Below are positions 35,551-46,367 of a stretch of 64,000 nt of DNA, in pieces. The position numbers and the translations under genes are program-made. Positions within the stretch are counted from its first letter, which is position 1, and each line of letters opens with the position of its first letter. Origin of the DNA: Rhynchosporium graminicola (taxonomy: Eukaryota > Ascomycota > Leotiomycetes > Helotiales > Ploettnerulaceae); NCBI GenBank assembly GCA_900074885.1, contig FJUW01000007.1, forward strand, positions 920,704 to 984,703, given 5' to 3'. The notes under the pieces were generated by a model that saw only the letters and a program-made list of their open reading frames with translations, ran no database searches and was not told the DNA's origin.

Positions 35551-37237
35551 TGCAGGAAATCCCCGGTACGTTAATGTAATGTTAAAAAAAAAAAGCAGGT
35601 GAGCTGCTGGATTTTCAAGATATACGATACTGTCCGACGAGGTGGATCATTAGGAAGTGATGCCCGCCGGCTGAGTTGCCAATATGCATGTTTCCCAGTC
35701 GTAGATAGAGTGAGTAGTGATGAAATTTTCAACCGCCTAGATCAGTTTTACAGCACAGTAAGTATACTCCACTGCCCCTGGTGTGCAGCTGCCAGCAGGT
35801 GTTTTGGCAACAGAATGGGAGATATCTCGATTGGGGAAATTAAGCAAGCACTACAGCAAATTCAAGCGTGGTCTTGGAAACCTCAGGCGACAGGAGAAGT
35901 ATCACGACGGCGTTGCGACCAATGACTCCGGAAGAATGACTGAGCGTGTCGGCTTGACTCGAGTTCCCGAGAAGGTGGAGGAAAACCTAACGACTGATTT
36001 TGAGAAATAAGCAAGCAGCACGCCGAGGAGGAATGTGAATTAGGTTTTTGATTGATCGACGCAACCGACTTCAAAAGACACCAATGCGGTGCATGGTTTA
36101 GTATAGTAGTAGGTGAAGATATATTCGATAGTCAAGGAAATCGGAACATTAACGGCTTCGTTAGAATTACGCACTGTGACACTTCGTTCGCCACCTACAG
36201 AGAGAGAGAGAGAGAGAGCTTGAGGCGGCCAGCTTACCGTACCCACGTGATACCTGAGCCGGACGCGCTTGCCATATTGGGACTACTGGATGACTTTACC
36301 CAATGCTGGGCGAGCGAGAGTATGGCGTTACAGTACGAGCGTATGTATAATGATACAAATTCCATAAGCCTCGAACAATCTGGAAGCAATCGTGTCCAGG
36401 CTGGTTTTGGGGTAAACTTTATGCTTCAACAAATGGACACACGTGACAAATCTTCTATGCCATTATTATTCGCGTCACATTGATTGGCAGTGCTCACCAG
36501 ACGACGGCCGGAAAGATGTAGAAATGGGAGGGGAAAGGCTTCATGTTTTATCTTCCCCCGTCCTGGTCCCACTGTCCCGTCGGGTCGCTAAGATAGATAG
36601 AGAGGATCGGGATCGGCTAAAGTGGGCAGCGGGCGTATCTGTCACGCTAAATACGGGTCTCTCTCTATTGGCTACTTGCTCCTCATATGCGGGGTTGTAT
36701 CGAGAAGCCCAGCTGCCACCAGATCCGGACTCAATCTACAGTACCTACCTACAGACTACAGTAGAGCCATTCGAGAGCCTCGTCCGAAGGAATTTCCGGT
36801 AAACGGGTGGTAATTTCAATCCAATCAAAGGTATCTTCTAACGATCAACCAACCTCATCTCTGTACTTATATGTACCATGTGACATTCTGCGGCAGTGGC
36901 CTGCTCCCTCCTCCCCCCCCCCGGTTTTTTAACCACTCCGTATACGAGATATTGTCTCCAGCAAGCGAGTCAGGCTCAGGTTCGGGAAGGAAGAGATAAA
37001 TCTTATATGCTGGGTGCATCGTCCTCTCTGAGAGAACCACTTCCACCTCTCCCTCCACGGAAAGGACTTCCCAGCATCTGGTCCCTTGAAGCTTGAGTCC
37101 TCGACCGGCTGTCTGTTGTCCAGATTTCGGTGCTGTACTGTAGTACCGCCCGTACCTTGATCGATAATCCATCAATAGAGACTAGTAGGGTCCGCCAGCC
37201 GACTGAACCCTATCTCTACCTAGAGTCATCTACGATC
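35551..37237. other. Divergent spacer between hydantoinase and Atg22-like genes
   Basis: About 1.7 kb of shared upstream DNA. A frame at 35599-35925 has no recognisable domain. The stretch holds an (AG)n run at 36199-36218, and C-runs and pyrimidine tracts near 36905-37060. A poly-A run of about 11 occurs at 35584. No gene is supported. Confidence 0.55.
36199..36218. repeat. (AG)n microsatellite
   Basis: About ten AG dinucleotides lie in the spacer between the hydantoinase and transporter genes. Confidence 0.9.
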
Positions 37238-39003
37238 ATGGCCGAGCAGGGCAGACATACAATGGAGGAAGAGGTCGACAAGTTGGTCATTGCTGATGTG
37301 GCTGCAGCTAGTAGAGACTCGACGCCTCCGCATGATACACATGATCTCGATCAGTACAATCCAGTGAGCCCTCCGGCGACGAAGAAAGAGGTATACTCCT
37401 ACTATCTCTACTACGCGGGAAACAATGGCATCGGCTCTTTCCAGTAGTGAGTATACCCATAGCTAAGCTTCCCCATCTCTGCCTTCTGACCGTTATCTAC
37501 GAAGCTCCAATCTTCTCTTCCAGAACTTGATCTACCAAGCAGGATTCAACCCCAATGTTCTTCCCCTCGGCAGCTCTTCTTGCGATCTTGATGCGGATGC
37601 GCCTTGCCATGTCTTTTGGGGTGGGGGAAACAAACACAAAGCCTACTCATCCGTCGTACTCATCGCATCCGGCTTGACATTCCTCTCGCAAGCTCTCGTC
37701 TTTATCTCAGTTGGAAGTTTGGCGGACTTTGGCAACTGGAACCCATGGGTCGTCAGGGGATTCTCAGTACTCTGCTGGGCATTTGAATTCGGATTTTTGG
37801 GCGTCACGACAGGTTCAAAATGGAGCATTGCTATGGCGTTATACATTATAAGTGGTAGGCTACCTACAACCACATATATTCCCCGGAACTGACTCGTTAG
37901 GTGTGGCATTCTGGGCATCATACGTCTTCTTCAACGCGATATTCCCTAAACTCGCCCACGATCTTCCCGAAATCAGGGAGGCTAGTGAAAGTCTCCTCAA
38001 TGGTACCATCGACGAAGCCGGATATGAACGCAAATGTTCCATGAGCAGATCGAAGATCATGAATATGAGTTATGTGTGCAACAATGTAGGATTTACCATT
38101 TGTACCGCCCTGTCACTGGCAGCGCTCGTTGCAATTGGCGCAGATGATTCGGTTGCAAAGAACAATTGGGGATACTCCGTATCGGTTGCAGTATGTACTG
38201 GCTTCTGGATCTTACTCGCCATTCCATGGTTCCTCTGGGAGAAGAAACGACCTGGACCGAAGTTGCCAGCTGGCGGCAGCTATCTTACCTTTGGGTTCAA
38301 GCAGACCTACTTCGCCGCAAAGCAGGTTTGGACATTGAAGCAGACTTTCTTCTATTTGATCGCCTTCTTCCTCCTCGCAGATGGCCTTACTACAACACTT
38401 ACTCTGATTTCAATCGCACAAAGTCAGGTCGTCATGTTTTCTGCTATATCAAATACACATTATCTCATGGTCCAAGGAGGGTCTGCCGGCCTCGGTGTCT
38501 TCGCTGCATATTATGTTCAGAAGTTCTTCAATCTTCGAACCAAGACTATGCTTCAGATTACCAACGCCGGTTGTGTGATTGTTTCTTGCTGGGGTATTCT
38601 GGGTATCTGGACCGACAAAGTTGGGTATCACAATGAGTGGGAGTTCTGGGCCTACAATGCTGTCTACGGATTAACCTTTGGACCTCAATTCTCCTACGGC
38701 CAAGCGTTTATGGCAGAGCTGATCCCGCGAGGCAGGGAGTATATGTTCTTCAGTCTTCTGGGGATCGTCTCGAAAGGATCTGCATGGATTGGGCCGATTG
38801 TCAGCAGTGCCATTGTCGATGCCAACGGGAACCAGTGGACTGCCTTTCCATTTGCGGCAGCTTTGACTCTCCTTCCTTTCATCGGGATCTTCTTCATCGA
38901 TGAAGTAAAGAGCAGAAAGGAGTGTGCTGAGTATTTGGTGAAGGAGGCGTCTGCCTTGCGCAAGCTTTCAGAGGAGACTGATGGAAAACCTCATACCCCC
39001 TAA
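37238..39003 (+). CDS. Atg22-like / major-facilitator membrane transporter
   Basis: Exons 37238-37446, 37505-37854 and 37901-39003 give 553 aa. A hydrophilic acidic N-terminus of about 48 residues precedes KKEVYSYYLYYAGNNGIGSF, then SNLLFQNLIYQAGF and about eleven to twelve hydrophobic segments. These include VVLIASGLTFLSQALVFISV, FWASYVFFNAIFPKLA, TFFYLIAFFLLADGL, SAGLGVFAAYY and TAFPFAAALTLLPFIGIFF. The pattern FGPQFSYGQAFMAELIPRGRE followed by MFFSLLGIVSKGSAWIGPI matches the Atg22 family (PF11700). Known members export amino acids from the vacuole after autophagy, but paralogues of this kind are uncharacterised, so the substrate is open. The first acceptor is at 37504, because the later AG at 37525 breaks frame. 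The position beside the hydantoinase and a Zn2Cys6 gene could mean a shared pathway. Confidence 0.85.
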
Positions 39004-40923
39004 GGCATTGCGTGCATCTTTTCCATACATGCTATCATGATAGCCATATGATCACACATGCAGCGTGTCCTGACTGATTATATGACTTTAGAGTTTACTC
39101 CTCGAAGATACCCAAAACCAAGGTCCCAAAGTCGGGACTTATTACAGGGCATTGGAATGGTCATAATTTGAAGACATACTCGTACGAGCAGGAACATGAA
39201 GCTCACTGCACTTCACCCAAAATAGGTCACAATAATTCCTTCCAAGTTTCAGAAGCAATAAGCGACACTGGACCCTATTACGGTTACACGCTACTGATTC
39301 CGGACCCTGGCTCTGAGCATGGGGGTTCTTTTCAAGTCCGAACCACAGTTGCCATTCGAAATTCGTAGGTAACGTTCCGTGAAGTCCCGCGCAGCGTCAA
39401 CAACTCAAATTTTGCTGCAACAAGTATGGCCGGGCCATATTAAGGATTTTCCTTCACGATTCCGTTTCCTGGGCGCCTTCGCGGAAGTTCCTTTGACACC
39501 TGTCTGAAGCTTGCCGTGAATTCACGCACAGACAAGCGTCCAGGACGACGCCAAAGCACAGGCCAATTATTGACTACAGAAACAAGGGCAGATTTCCTTC
39601 AAATTGCTTCTGGGATATTGTGCATTCGATCTGTTAAGAGTTTGCATCTGAGACTCGAAGTCTCGAATCAGGATTGACTGCATGTCCTGAAGTACTTTTG
39701 AGGCAACAACTGCAAGCACGAGTATGATATCAGTGATATGCAGCTGTGGCAATGACGTTAGGAGACTGAGAGCGTGCGTGTTTGACTTTTCATGAAAAGT
39801 TTATAAAGTTTAAGACTTCAACTAGTGCTCGGCCTTCCGCCATTTATCAGCTGCTTCCCCGAAGCCCTCCATCCCATTGCACTCGAAACGATTTAGTGTG
39901 AATAATCCAGGTGAGGAGTACAGGCCTGCGCAGCAAGTAGCTGACAGACGCCTGATGGATGCTCAATTGGCATAAGCAAGGCTACAAGTTTGTTATACGC
40001 TTAATAGTACATGCAGACAGAGCGACCGCTACTTACCAGATACTGTCTGTAGGTTTGTTATGTCTGCTTTCAGCAGCTGTTGCATGAAACGGGAAATCAG
40101 TACGGAAGCAGGGGGAGGTTTTATAGACAATCATATGCCACAACAAATCAATTTTTTTTTGGACTAGACCAATGTCCATGGACCTGGACCTGTTCGTGAC
40201 TTTGATTTTACATCCTAGTGAAGTTTCATAACATCATCGCGACTTTGAAAGTTGTCAAAATTCAGGGAAAGGAAAATCAGGGAAATTGATGGTAATGGAC
40301 GAGATGAGATATTGGGTTCCCCGAAGTGAGACATGAGGCGTCCGGCAGTAATTCTCCCCTCCAAGTCCAATTTCTTGGGGATGCCGATGCCATATGGTGG
40401 TGCTAGCCTTACCCCTTGTTGTATATAACCATGCACAGGATCAATGTCAAAGCAACAGAAGACGATCCATAACCAACCAAACCCACCTATCCTCATAAAC
40501 CCCTTGCAACCATCCTCCACAGAAGATCGAGATTCAATCCAGTCCCACGTGACATGCCGGCAGTTTTGGTAATCAGGGGACCCTGCAAGCGCGCCTTGCC
40601 GTTAATCCGACTCGGGATCCTCGTTTCTTACTAGAGGCTCTCATTCTCACCTCTCATCTCATAATTGATAATCCAGTCGCCGCCAGTATCCAGCTATACA
40701 ACGTACCTGGCAACCGCGCCCACGCCCAACAAACTAGCACCGTCGGCATGATTTTGAAGAGACGAGGGGATAGACGATTGCAGGAGGACTAAGACTGATC
40801 AAGTGGAGGTGAGGTGGAGTAAGCTGGCCCAGACTGGTGGATTTTCTCAACCTCACGATATCTGGGTTTGACGCCGCTCTCAAATTTATCCGAAAAAGAC
40901 TGCCCCATACATTCGCACCGACC
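39004..40923. other. Intergenic region, no supported gene
   Basis: About 1.9 kb lies between the transporter and the Zn2Cys6 gene, both on the plus strand. Short frames near 39168-39368 and 40215-40520 lack domains. No repeats are noted beyond T and A runs. Confidence 0.55.
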
Positions 40924-42594
40924 ATGGCTCCCGGTTTAGGAATCAAAGCACCAGTACCTAGGACCCGTACCGGTTAGGACTTGACTGGCTCCTCACATGG
41001 AGTGATCTTGCTAATATCACAATTCTAGGTTGCCTCACTTGTCGCAAACGCAAAGTCAAATGTGACGAAGCGAAACCCAATTGCGGCCGATGTGAGAGGC
41101 TGCAGCGGGAATGTACTTGGAGCGATGAGTTGCAAGTCATTCCTCACAAGAGGCAATTTGGCTCATCATCTGGATCCTCATCCGAGCAGAGCTTTCAGAA
41201 TGCTCTCTCTGGTCAGAACTTTGTGATCGAGTTTCCAAATCTAGATCGTGGTACAATCCCCTATATGCATCACTTCATTACATTTTGTTGTCGATTTCTC
41301 GCCTATTCGAACGACAACGAGGGCAATCCTTTTCAAGAGGATCTTATTCCACTGGCAAGCTCTTCCCCCGCTCTGCTTCACTCTATGACTGCTTTGGCTG
41401 CGGGTCATCTCTCTCGCAGTCAGCCTCAACATGTTATTACTGCCGCCAACCATTATTCCATGGCCCTCCGCGAGCTTAATTCAAGCTTATCAGATCCGGC
41501 CATTGCGCGTTCAGACTCCACTTTGGGCGCATGCTTGCTCTTATGTGTTTACGAAGTAACGCCGACTCTCTACCCTCTCGAGATCATCCAGCTAATCTAC
41601 CATATAGATATGTCAGTCAGAAAGTTCTTTATGGCTTGAACACCTTCAAGGAGCAAGAGACCTGATCCTTTTCCGAGGAGGTCCCAATACCAACGACTAT
41701 TTAACCAGATTCTTCTCACTCCTTGACATATCGGGATCATTGTCCTCAGGCGGCGGTCCTCTGATTCAGGGCAATTATTGGGTTGATGATGGTCCAAATC
41801 AAAACTCCAGTCACTTGCCTGCTCGCCGCTGGCCATATTACGACGATGGAAACGTTATGACCGACAAATTCCATGAGCTAATGACATTCATGGCCAGACT
41901 CTCACGTCTATCTGCTTTATCCATGAGCGATCTTGGAACTCAGCAGCCCCAAGACATAGTTTCACAGGCTGATGAGATACATCGGTCACTCTTAGAGTGG
42001 TGGCAGCAATGTCCACCCGCTCTCCGAGATCAGAGTAATGATTGGAGGACGCAATCACGCCCACGGAAACTGACAGTCCCTGAAACGCTAGAAGAAGAGG
42101 CATGGTCTAGTACCAAATCTTGTAAGGACGGCTGTATCATATATATGAATCATATCCTCGACCCACTGGGCAAGCAGCCTCAAAAACAGGAGGTCATTGA
42201 GGCAGTTACCGATATCTTAGAGATCGCAAAAGAGATGCCCCGTGGTTATGGCTTAGAGATGGGCCTTTATTGGGGTTTATTCATGGCCGGTGTTGCTATT
42301 CTCAACGATCCGGTTGCTGAACAGCTGATCCGAACAAAGCTGAGGGCGGAGACGAATTCCAACATTTATGTACGTGTTTCGGAGTTACTCACTACGTAGT
42401 GTTGAGCTAATGTGGTACAGCATGCGGATCGAGCCCTTGAGCTACTCGAGGTTCTCTGGAAAAGACAGCACCAATATTCCATGAAATTTGACTGGAGGCA
42501 GGTACAAACTCAGATGGGCATTCACATGTAAGTTCTAGTGATTACTGAAGATCGGATCAATTTTAACGATGTTTTCAGATTCATTCTGGCCTGA
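40924..42594 (+). CDS. Zn2Cys6 fungal transcription factor
   Basis: Exons 40924-40972, 41029-41555, 41608-42369, 42421-42527 and 42579-42594 give 486 aa. The binuclear cluster spans residues 17-45: six cysteines spaced C-x2-C-x6-C-x6-C-x2-C-x6-C in GCLTCRKRKVKCDEAK followed by NCGRCERLQREC. The first intron (56 nt) interrupts just before the cluster, a common position. The middle region matches the fungal-specific domain (PF11951-like: CRFLAYSNDNEGNPFQ, LLHSMTALAAGHLSRS, YEICQSES after splicing, HLQGARDLILFRGGP). Known members are sequence-specific regulators of metabolism in the nucleus. The C-terminus comes from a 16-nt exon coding FILA, so the end is less certain. It is downstream of the Atg22-like gene on the same strand, a possible regulator of it. 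The gene is otherwise intact. Confidence 0.9.
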
Positions 42595-44690
42595 GAACAA
42601 GCCACATTTTTTACGGTTCAAGAGCCGAGACTAAACAACTTACCCGGACGTGCAGAAAACGTTATAATATTGGAACAAGAAATAATGATGTCAGGCGACA
42701 CTAAACAGGCCGGCGCTCTGTCAGAGCCGTATTGCGTGGACGATCGCCACATGGCATTCACTGCCAGGACAGGCGAGAAGTGTTCCGTACTGGTGGTTAT
42801 TGTCTGTCAGAAGGGCAGCTGCCAGTTAGCGTCTACTCCAGATGCTATATATGAATGCTTGGGACTGTGTTGATGACAGGTCAGTATTGCCCTTTCTCCT
42901 TCCACATCAAATGGCATCCATTGCTTACGCCCCATAGTCTTTTTCGTAAATGTGCAAATCCTGTCAAGCACCTTGAACGTAGACCGGATCGCCACTGCCG
43001 TAGTACAAAGCAGACTACTTTCACCACGTGCTCATCACGTTAGATGACAATCAGATTGGTCGTACCACAGCCATTGCTGACATGAGCTCAAGATATACTT
43101 CAGAGTTTGCCTTGCGGATTTACGCCAGCCCCCAGAAACGAAGAGAAATAGGTGTCGTATCTTGGGTCGCATCCTCCTCACAATTGGCTCGCGCGCAGAA
43201 AATCGAATGTATCAGGGCTTCTTCGAAAGCGTTCACTCTTGACAGCAAATATAAACGCCAGTCCAGTGGATTGCAATGGCTTCTCGGGATTCTCTGAGTC
43301 GAAAGTGGTGACAACTGACGAATAAAGGTATGCGGAGAGGTAAGCAAAGAGGTTTGAAAGTTCAGTAGAAGTTGGCTCATATGTGATATGGCATTGAGCA
43401 GAATCCTCGGAAATTGGGGTGTTAATTATGAGGGATTGGAACGATATGGAATAGCAATGTAGAGATAATAGTCCACGAGGTGTGGCTGCTCCCTTGATTG
43501 GTGCCGGCTTGGTGTATCTTCCACCACAAATCGATTGCTCAAGGCTACCTAGATATATATTGCAATATTTCGGAATACATGGAATGGATGTCTTAGGACT
43601 ACAACCAGTGAACTCACCAGATTTCTACTCGTGGAGCCAGAGGACGAACAATCTGAGTAGCATGTGTTGTAAATCAGTGCGAATAATGAAATCTCCAAAG
43701 TCGTGCGAGATGTGGTCAGTCTACGTCATGTCATGTCATTCGAGCTATAGCTTAAACAATACTCAAAGAAATAACATTAACATCATATAGCGTCTTCTGA
43801 ATAATCGATCATGCCACTCCTTGCAACTTCAGAAAGGCAGATCCATGAAGCACATCAGATCTCACGACAAGGGCAGGGGTATGTATAATCGAGGTGCGGA
43901 AGCTACAGTACTTGCGTTATGTTCTTATAACCAAGCCTCTTTCTTCGAAAAGGTCGGAGTCGGCATAGACTCGCTTGGTTCCTTGAATTCCAGCTCCATA
44001 TTCAGCCCATACTTCAGATCTTCTGTAGTTGTTTGTGGCTGTCAGGTTACTCACTCAGGTACCAAGCAGATTGATTCCCTGGCATCCCCTGGCCTGCTGC
44101 TGACACGGTACCCCCGCAGTCGTCGATCACTGCTTAGCAGAAACTCCAAATTAATCACAATTGTATACTAGGTACTATTTCGAAGTGCTCCAATCATTGC
44201 GAGAATTCACCATTATATCACTACCAAAGCCCTAGGTAAAACCATGACAGGGCTTTGTACGATTGATAGTACTCCAGTTCAAGGCCGGCCTGCTGCTGTC
44301 TCCGCTCAGGTAGACAGACATGAGTCCGAAGAGCTGCATTGTTGTTTTCATCATAATATTGCAATAGACCAGAGTTTTCACGGGTCCACTTAATTCTGAC
44401 ATTCACTCCGTCATTCTAGCACTATGGATTGCATGCTATTGTTGAAGAGTGGAGATGCTGAATGAATCAAGCGAGTTCCGTTCCGATGACGTCGGGTTTT
44501 TATGGCAGCTGGAGGCTGAGGCTGGATCAAGGCAAGATAAGGCAAGGCAAGTGCAACAAACCAAGCAAAGCTCCTTCATCTAGCGCTGGTAGCAATCTGC
44601 AAAAACAAAGCTCCTCTCTCCATCTTCTCAACCTTCTTTGAAAGCCAATCCCATCTTCAAAATACCCAAGAACAACATACAGATTTCACA
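42595..44690. other. Intergenic region, no supported gene; CRE-like site near the 3' end
   Basis: About 2.1 kb contains only short frames without domains. TGACGTCG, a CRE/ATF-like site, lies at 44487-44494, about 200 nt before the next ATG. Purine-rich repeats (GGCAAG) occur near 44530-44550. These may belong to the promoter of the following gene. Confidence 0.5.
44487..44494 (+). promoter_or_regulatory. CRE/ATF-like TGACGTCG site
   Basis: TGACGTCG lies about 200 nt upstream of ATG 44691. A bZIP (CREB/ATF) regulator could bind. This is inferred from motif alone. Confidence 0.35.
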
Positions 44691-46024
44691 ATGTTTACCT
44701 CAAGAACCACCATTAGAGCAGCAGCTCGCTCAGCCCGCACCCCTCTGCGTGCTTCTCGTCAAACTCGTTTCCAGACGACAGATGTTAACTCACAAGCGGC
44801 GAAGGCTGGAGGTGCTTCGGGGCTTGTGGGAGGATTAGCTGGAGGTGGATTGGTCTTTTTGGTATGTCAATTGATTAGAATCCATTGAAATTGTACAATA
44901 GGCTGATGATCAACAGGCTGGATATGGATACTACTACTTCTCAGGTTCGTGGCCACATCATTGAGGGTCTCGAAACCAATCTCAATTGAGCAATTGCTAA
45001 CATGCGACTTCTTTCAGGTGCCAAAACGGTTGTAAACGCCGCTTCAGCCAGCAAAGCCCAATTCCAGAAACTCACCCAGGGTATCTCAGATGCCGCACCC
45101 GAACCAAATGAAGCTCTCAAGTGGCTCCGCAACACCACACAACAATATGCCACCTTCATCCCTGGCGCAAAGCCATACGTCGATTCCGCCTTCAATGATC
45201 TCGACAAAGTACAAGCCAAGCACGGAAAGGAGGTTGACCAGATCGTCAACAAGACCTACACCGATTTGAAGGCAGCTACAAAGTCTGGAATGAGCATGGA
45301 CACAGCTGTAAAGGCCTGGAACATCCTCGAGAACGCAATGGCCCAATTGGGCGAGTTGGCTAAGGATTCCGCGGGCGAGATCATTGATGAGCACCCAGAG
45401 CTGAAGGAGAAGTTCGGAGGTAGCTTGGATCAATTGAAGGGGATGGCTGATTCTTACGGACCTGAGGCAAAGAAGGAGTTGGATCAGACATACCAGTCTA
45501 TCAAGGACGTTATCAAGGGTGGTGTCTCCGTAGAGACATTCAACAAAGTCAAGAAGTTGATCGAGGAGAAGACTGAGAAGGTCAAGGCTATGGGAGACGA
45601 GGCATGGAGAAAGGGTCTCGAGCAAGCCAAGCCATACCTCGACAAGAACCCCGAAGTCAAGAAGCTGGTAGAGGAGAACGCCGATGCTTTGAAGCAGGGT
45701 AACGTCAGTGAGATCTTCGCGAAGGTCAAGGATGCCGTTTCCTCGGGAAACCTCGACAGCTTGCAGGACTACGTCAAGCAGGCTGGAGAGAAGGCTAAGA
45801 ACACCGGATTTGGCAAGAACATCGAGCAGTATGCTAAGATGATTCCCGGAGGAAACGAGATCCTGCCCAAGTTGATGAAGTTGCAAGAGGTTGCCAGGAC
45901 GAGAGGTGATGACGCCGAGAGGATTCTCAAGGAGGCTTTCAAGGATGTACAAGATGTGCTCACGAAGAAGACTGACGAGCTAGAGAAGTTGGCCGAGAGT
46001 GCGAAGAATGATGCGAAAAAGTAA
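44691..46024 (+). CDS. Mitochondrial-type membrane-anchored helical protein, function unknown
   Basis: Exons 44691-44861, 44917-44944 and 45018-46024 give 401 aa; the middle exon is only 28 nt. The N-terminus is rich in Arg, Ala, Ser and Thr (MFTSRTTIRAAARSARTPLR) and resembles a mitochondrial presequence. A Gly-rich transmembrane segment (GGLAGGGLVFLAGYGYYYFSG) crosses the exon junctions. The remaining 320 residues are almost all charged amphipathic helix with Lys/Glu/Ala, coiled-coil-like, with recurring EELxxxHPEL or KNPEVKKLVEEN-like units. This pattern suits a protein anchored in the inner membrane with a soluble helical domain, but I do not recognise a named family. Codon use is strongly biased to C- and G-ending codons, suggesting high expression. 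A long antisense frame (45086-45952) is a shadow of that bias. Confidence 0.8.
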
Positions 46025-46367
46025 AGTAATCATTGAATCAGTCACTAGCATTGTACGATATGTAATGAAAAAGCGATGATATCTTTTTGCAGGTTTGATT
46101 TTATTCCGTAATCCGTACTCGTGGAATCAGCGCTGATAGAATGGCAAAGAGACTTGCTGGTGAATCCAACAATCCCGTGGTATAACATACATAATCTACA
46201 AAGCCACGCATGCTCCCTCCATTTCCAAATCCGAGAAAAGCACTGCATATGCAATTCAGAGATTTACTTTGTCCCTTTCCCAAATCAAAGCACAGCAAAC
46301 GCCATTCAGAGACGTTTTTCGTCCCATCTCGATTCGCAATGCCTCAACTTGCCTTTGAGACTTTAAT
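46025..46367. other. Convergent intergenic spacer
   Basis: A 343-bp space between the mitochondrial-type gene (+) and the disordered hypothetical gene (-). It holds only 3' UTR-like sequence. Confidence 0.6.

Noticed and set aside
45086..45952. 288-residue open frame antisense to the mitochondrial-type gene
   Set aside because: It mirrors the strong codon bias of the plus-strand gene, has no recognisable domain and lies wholly within it.
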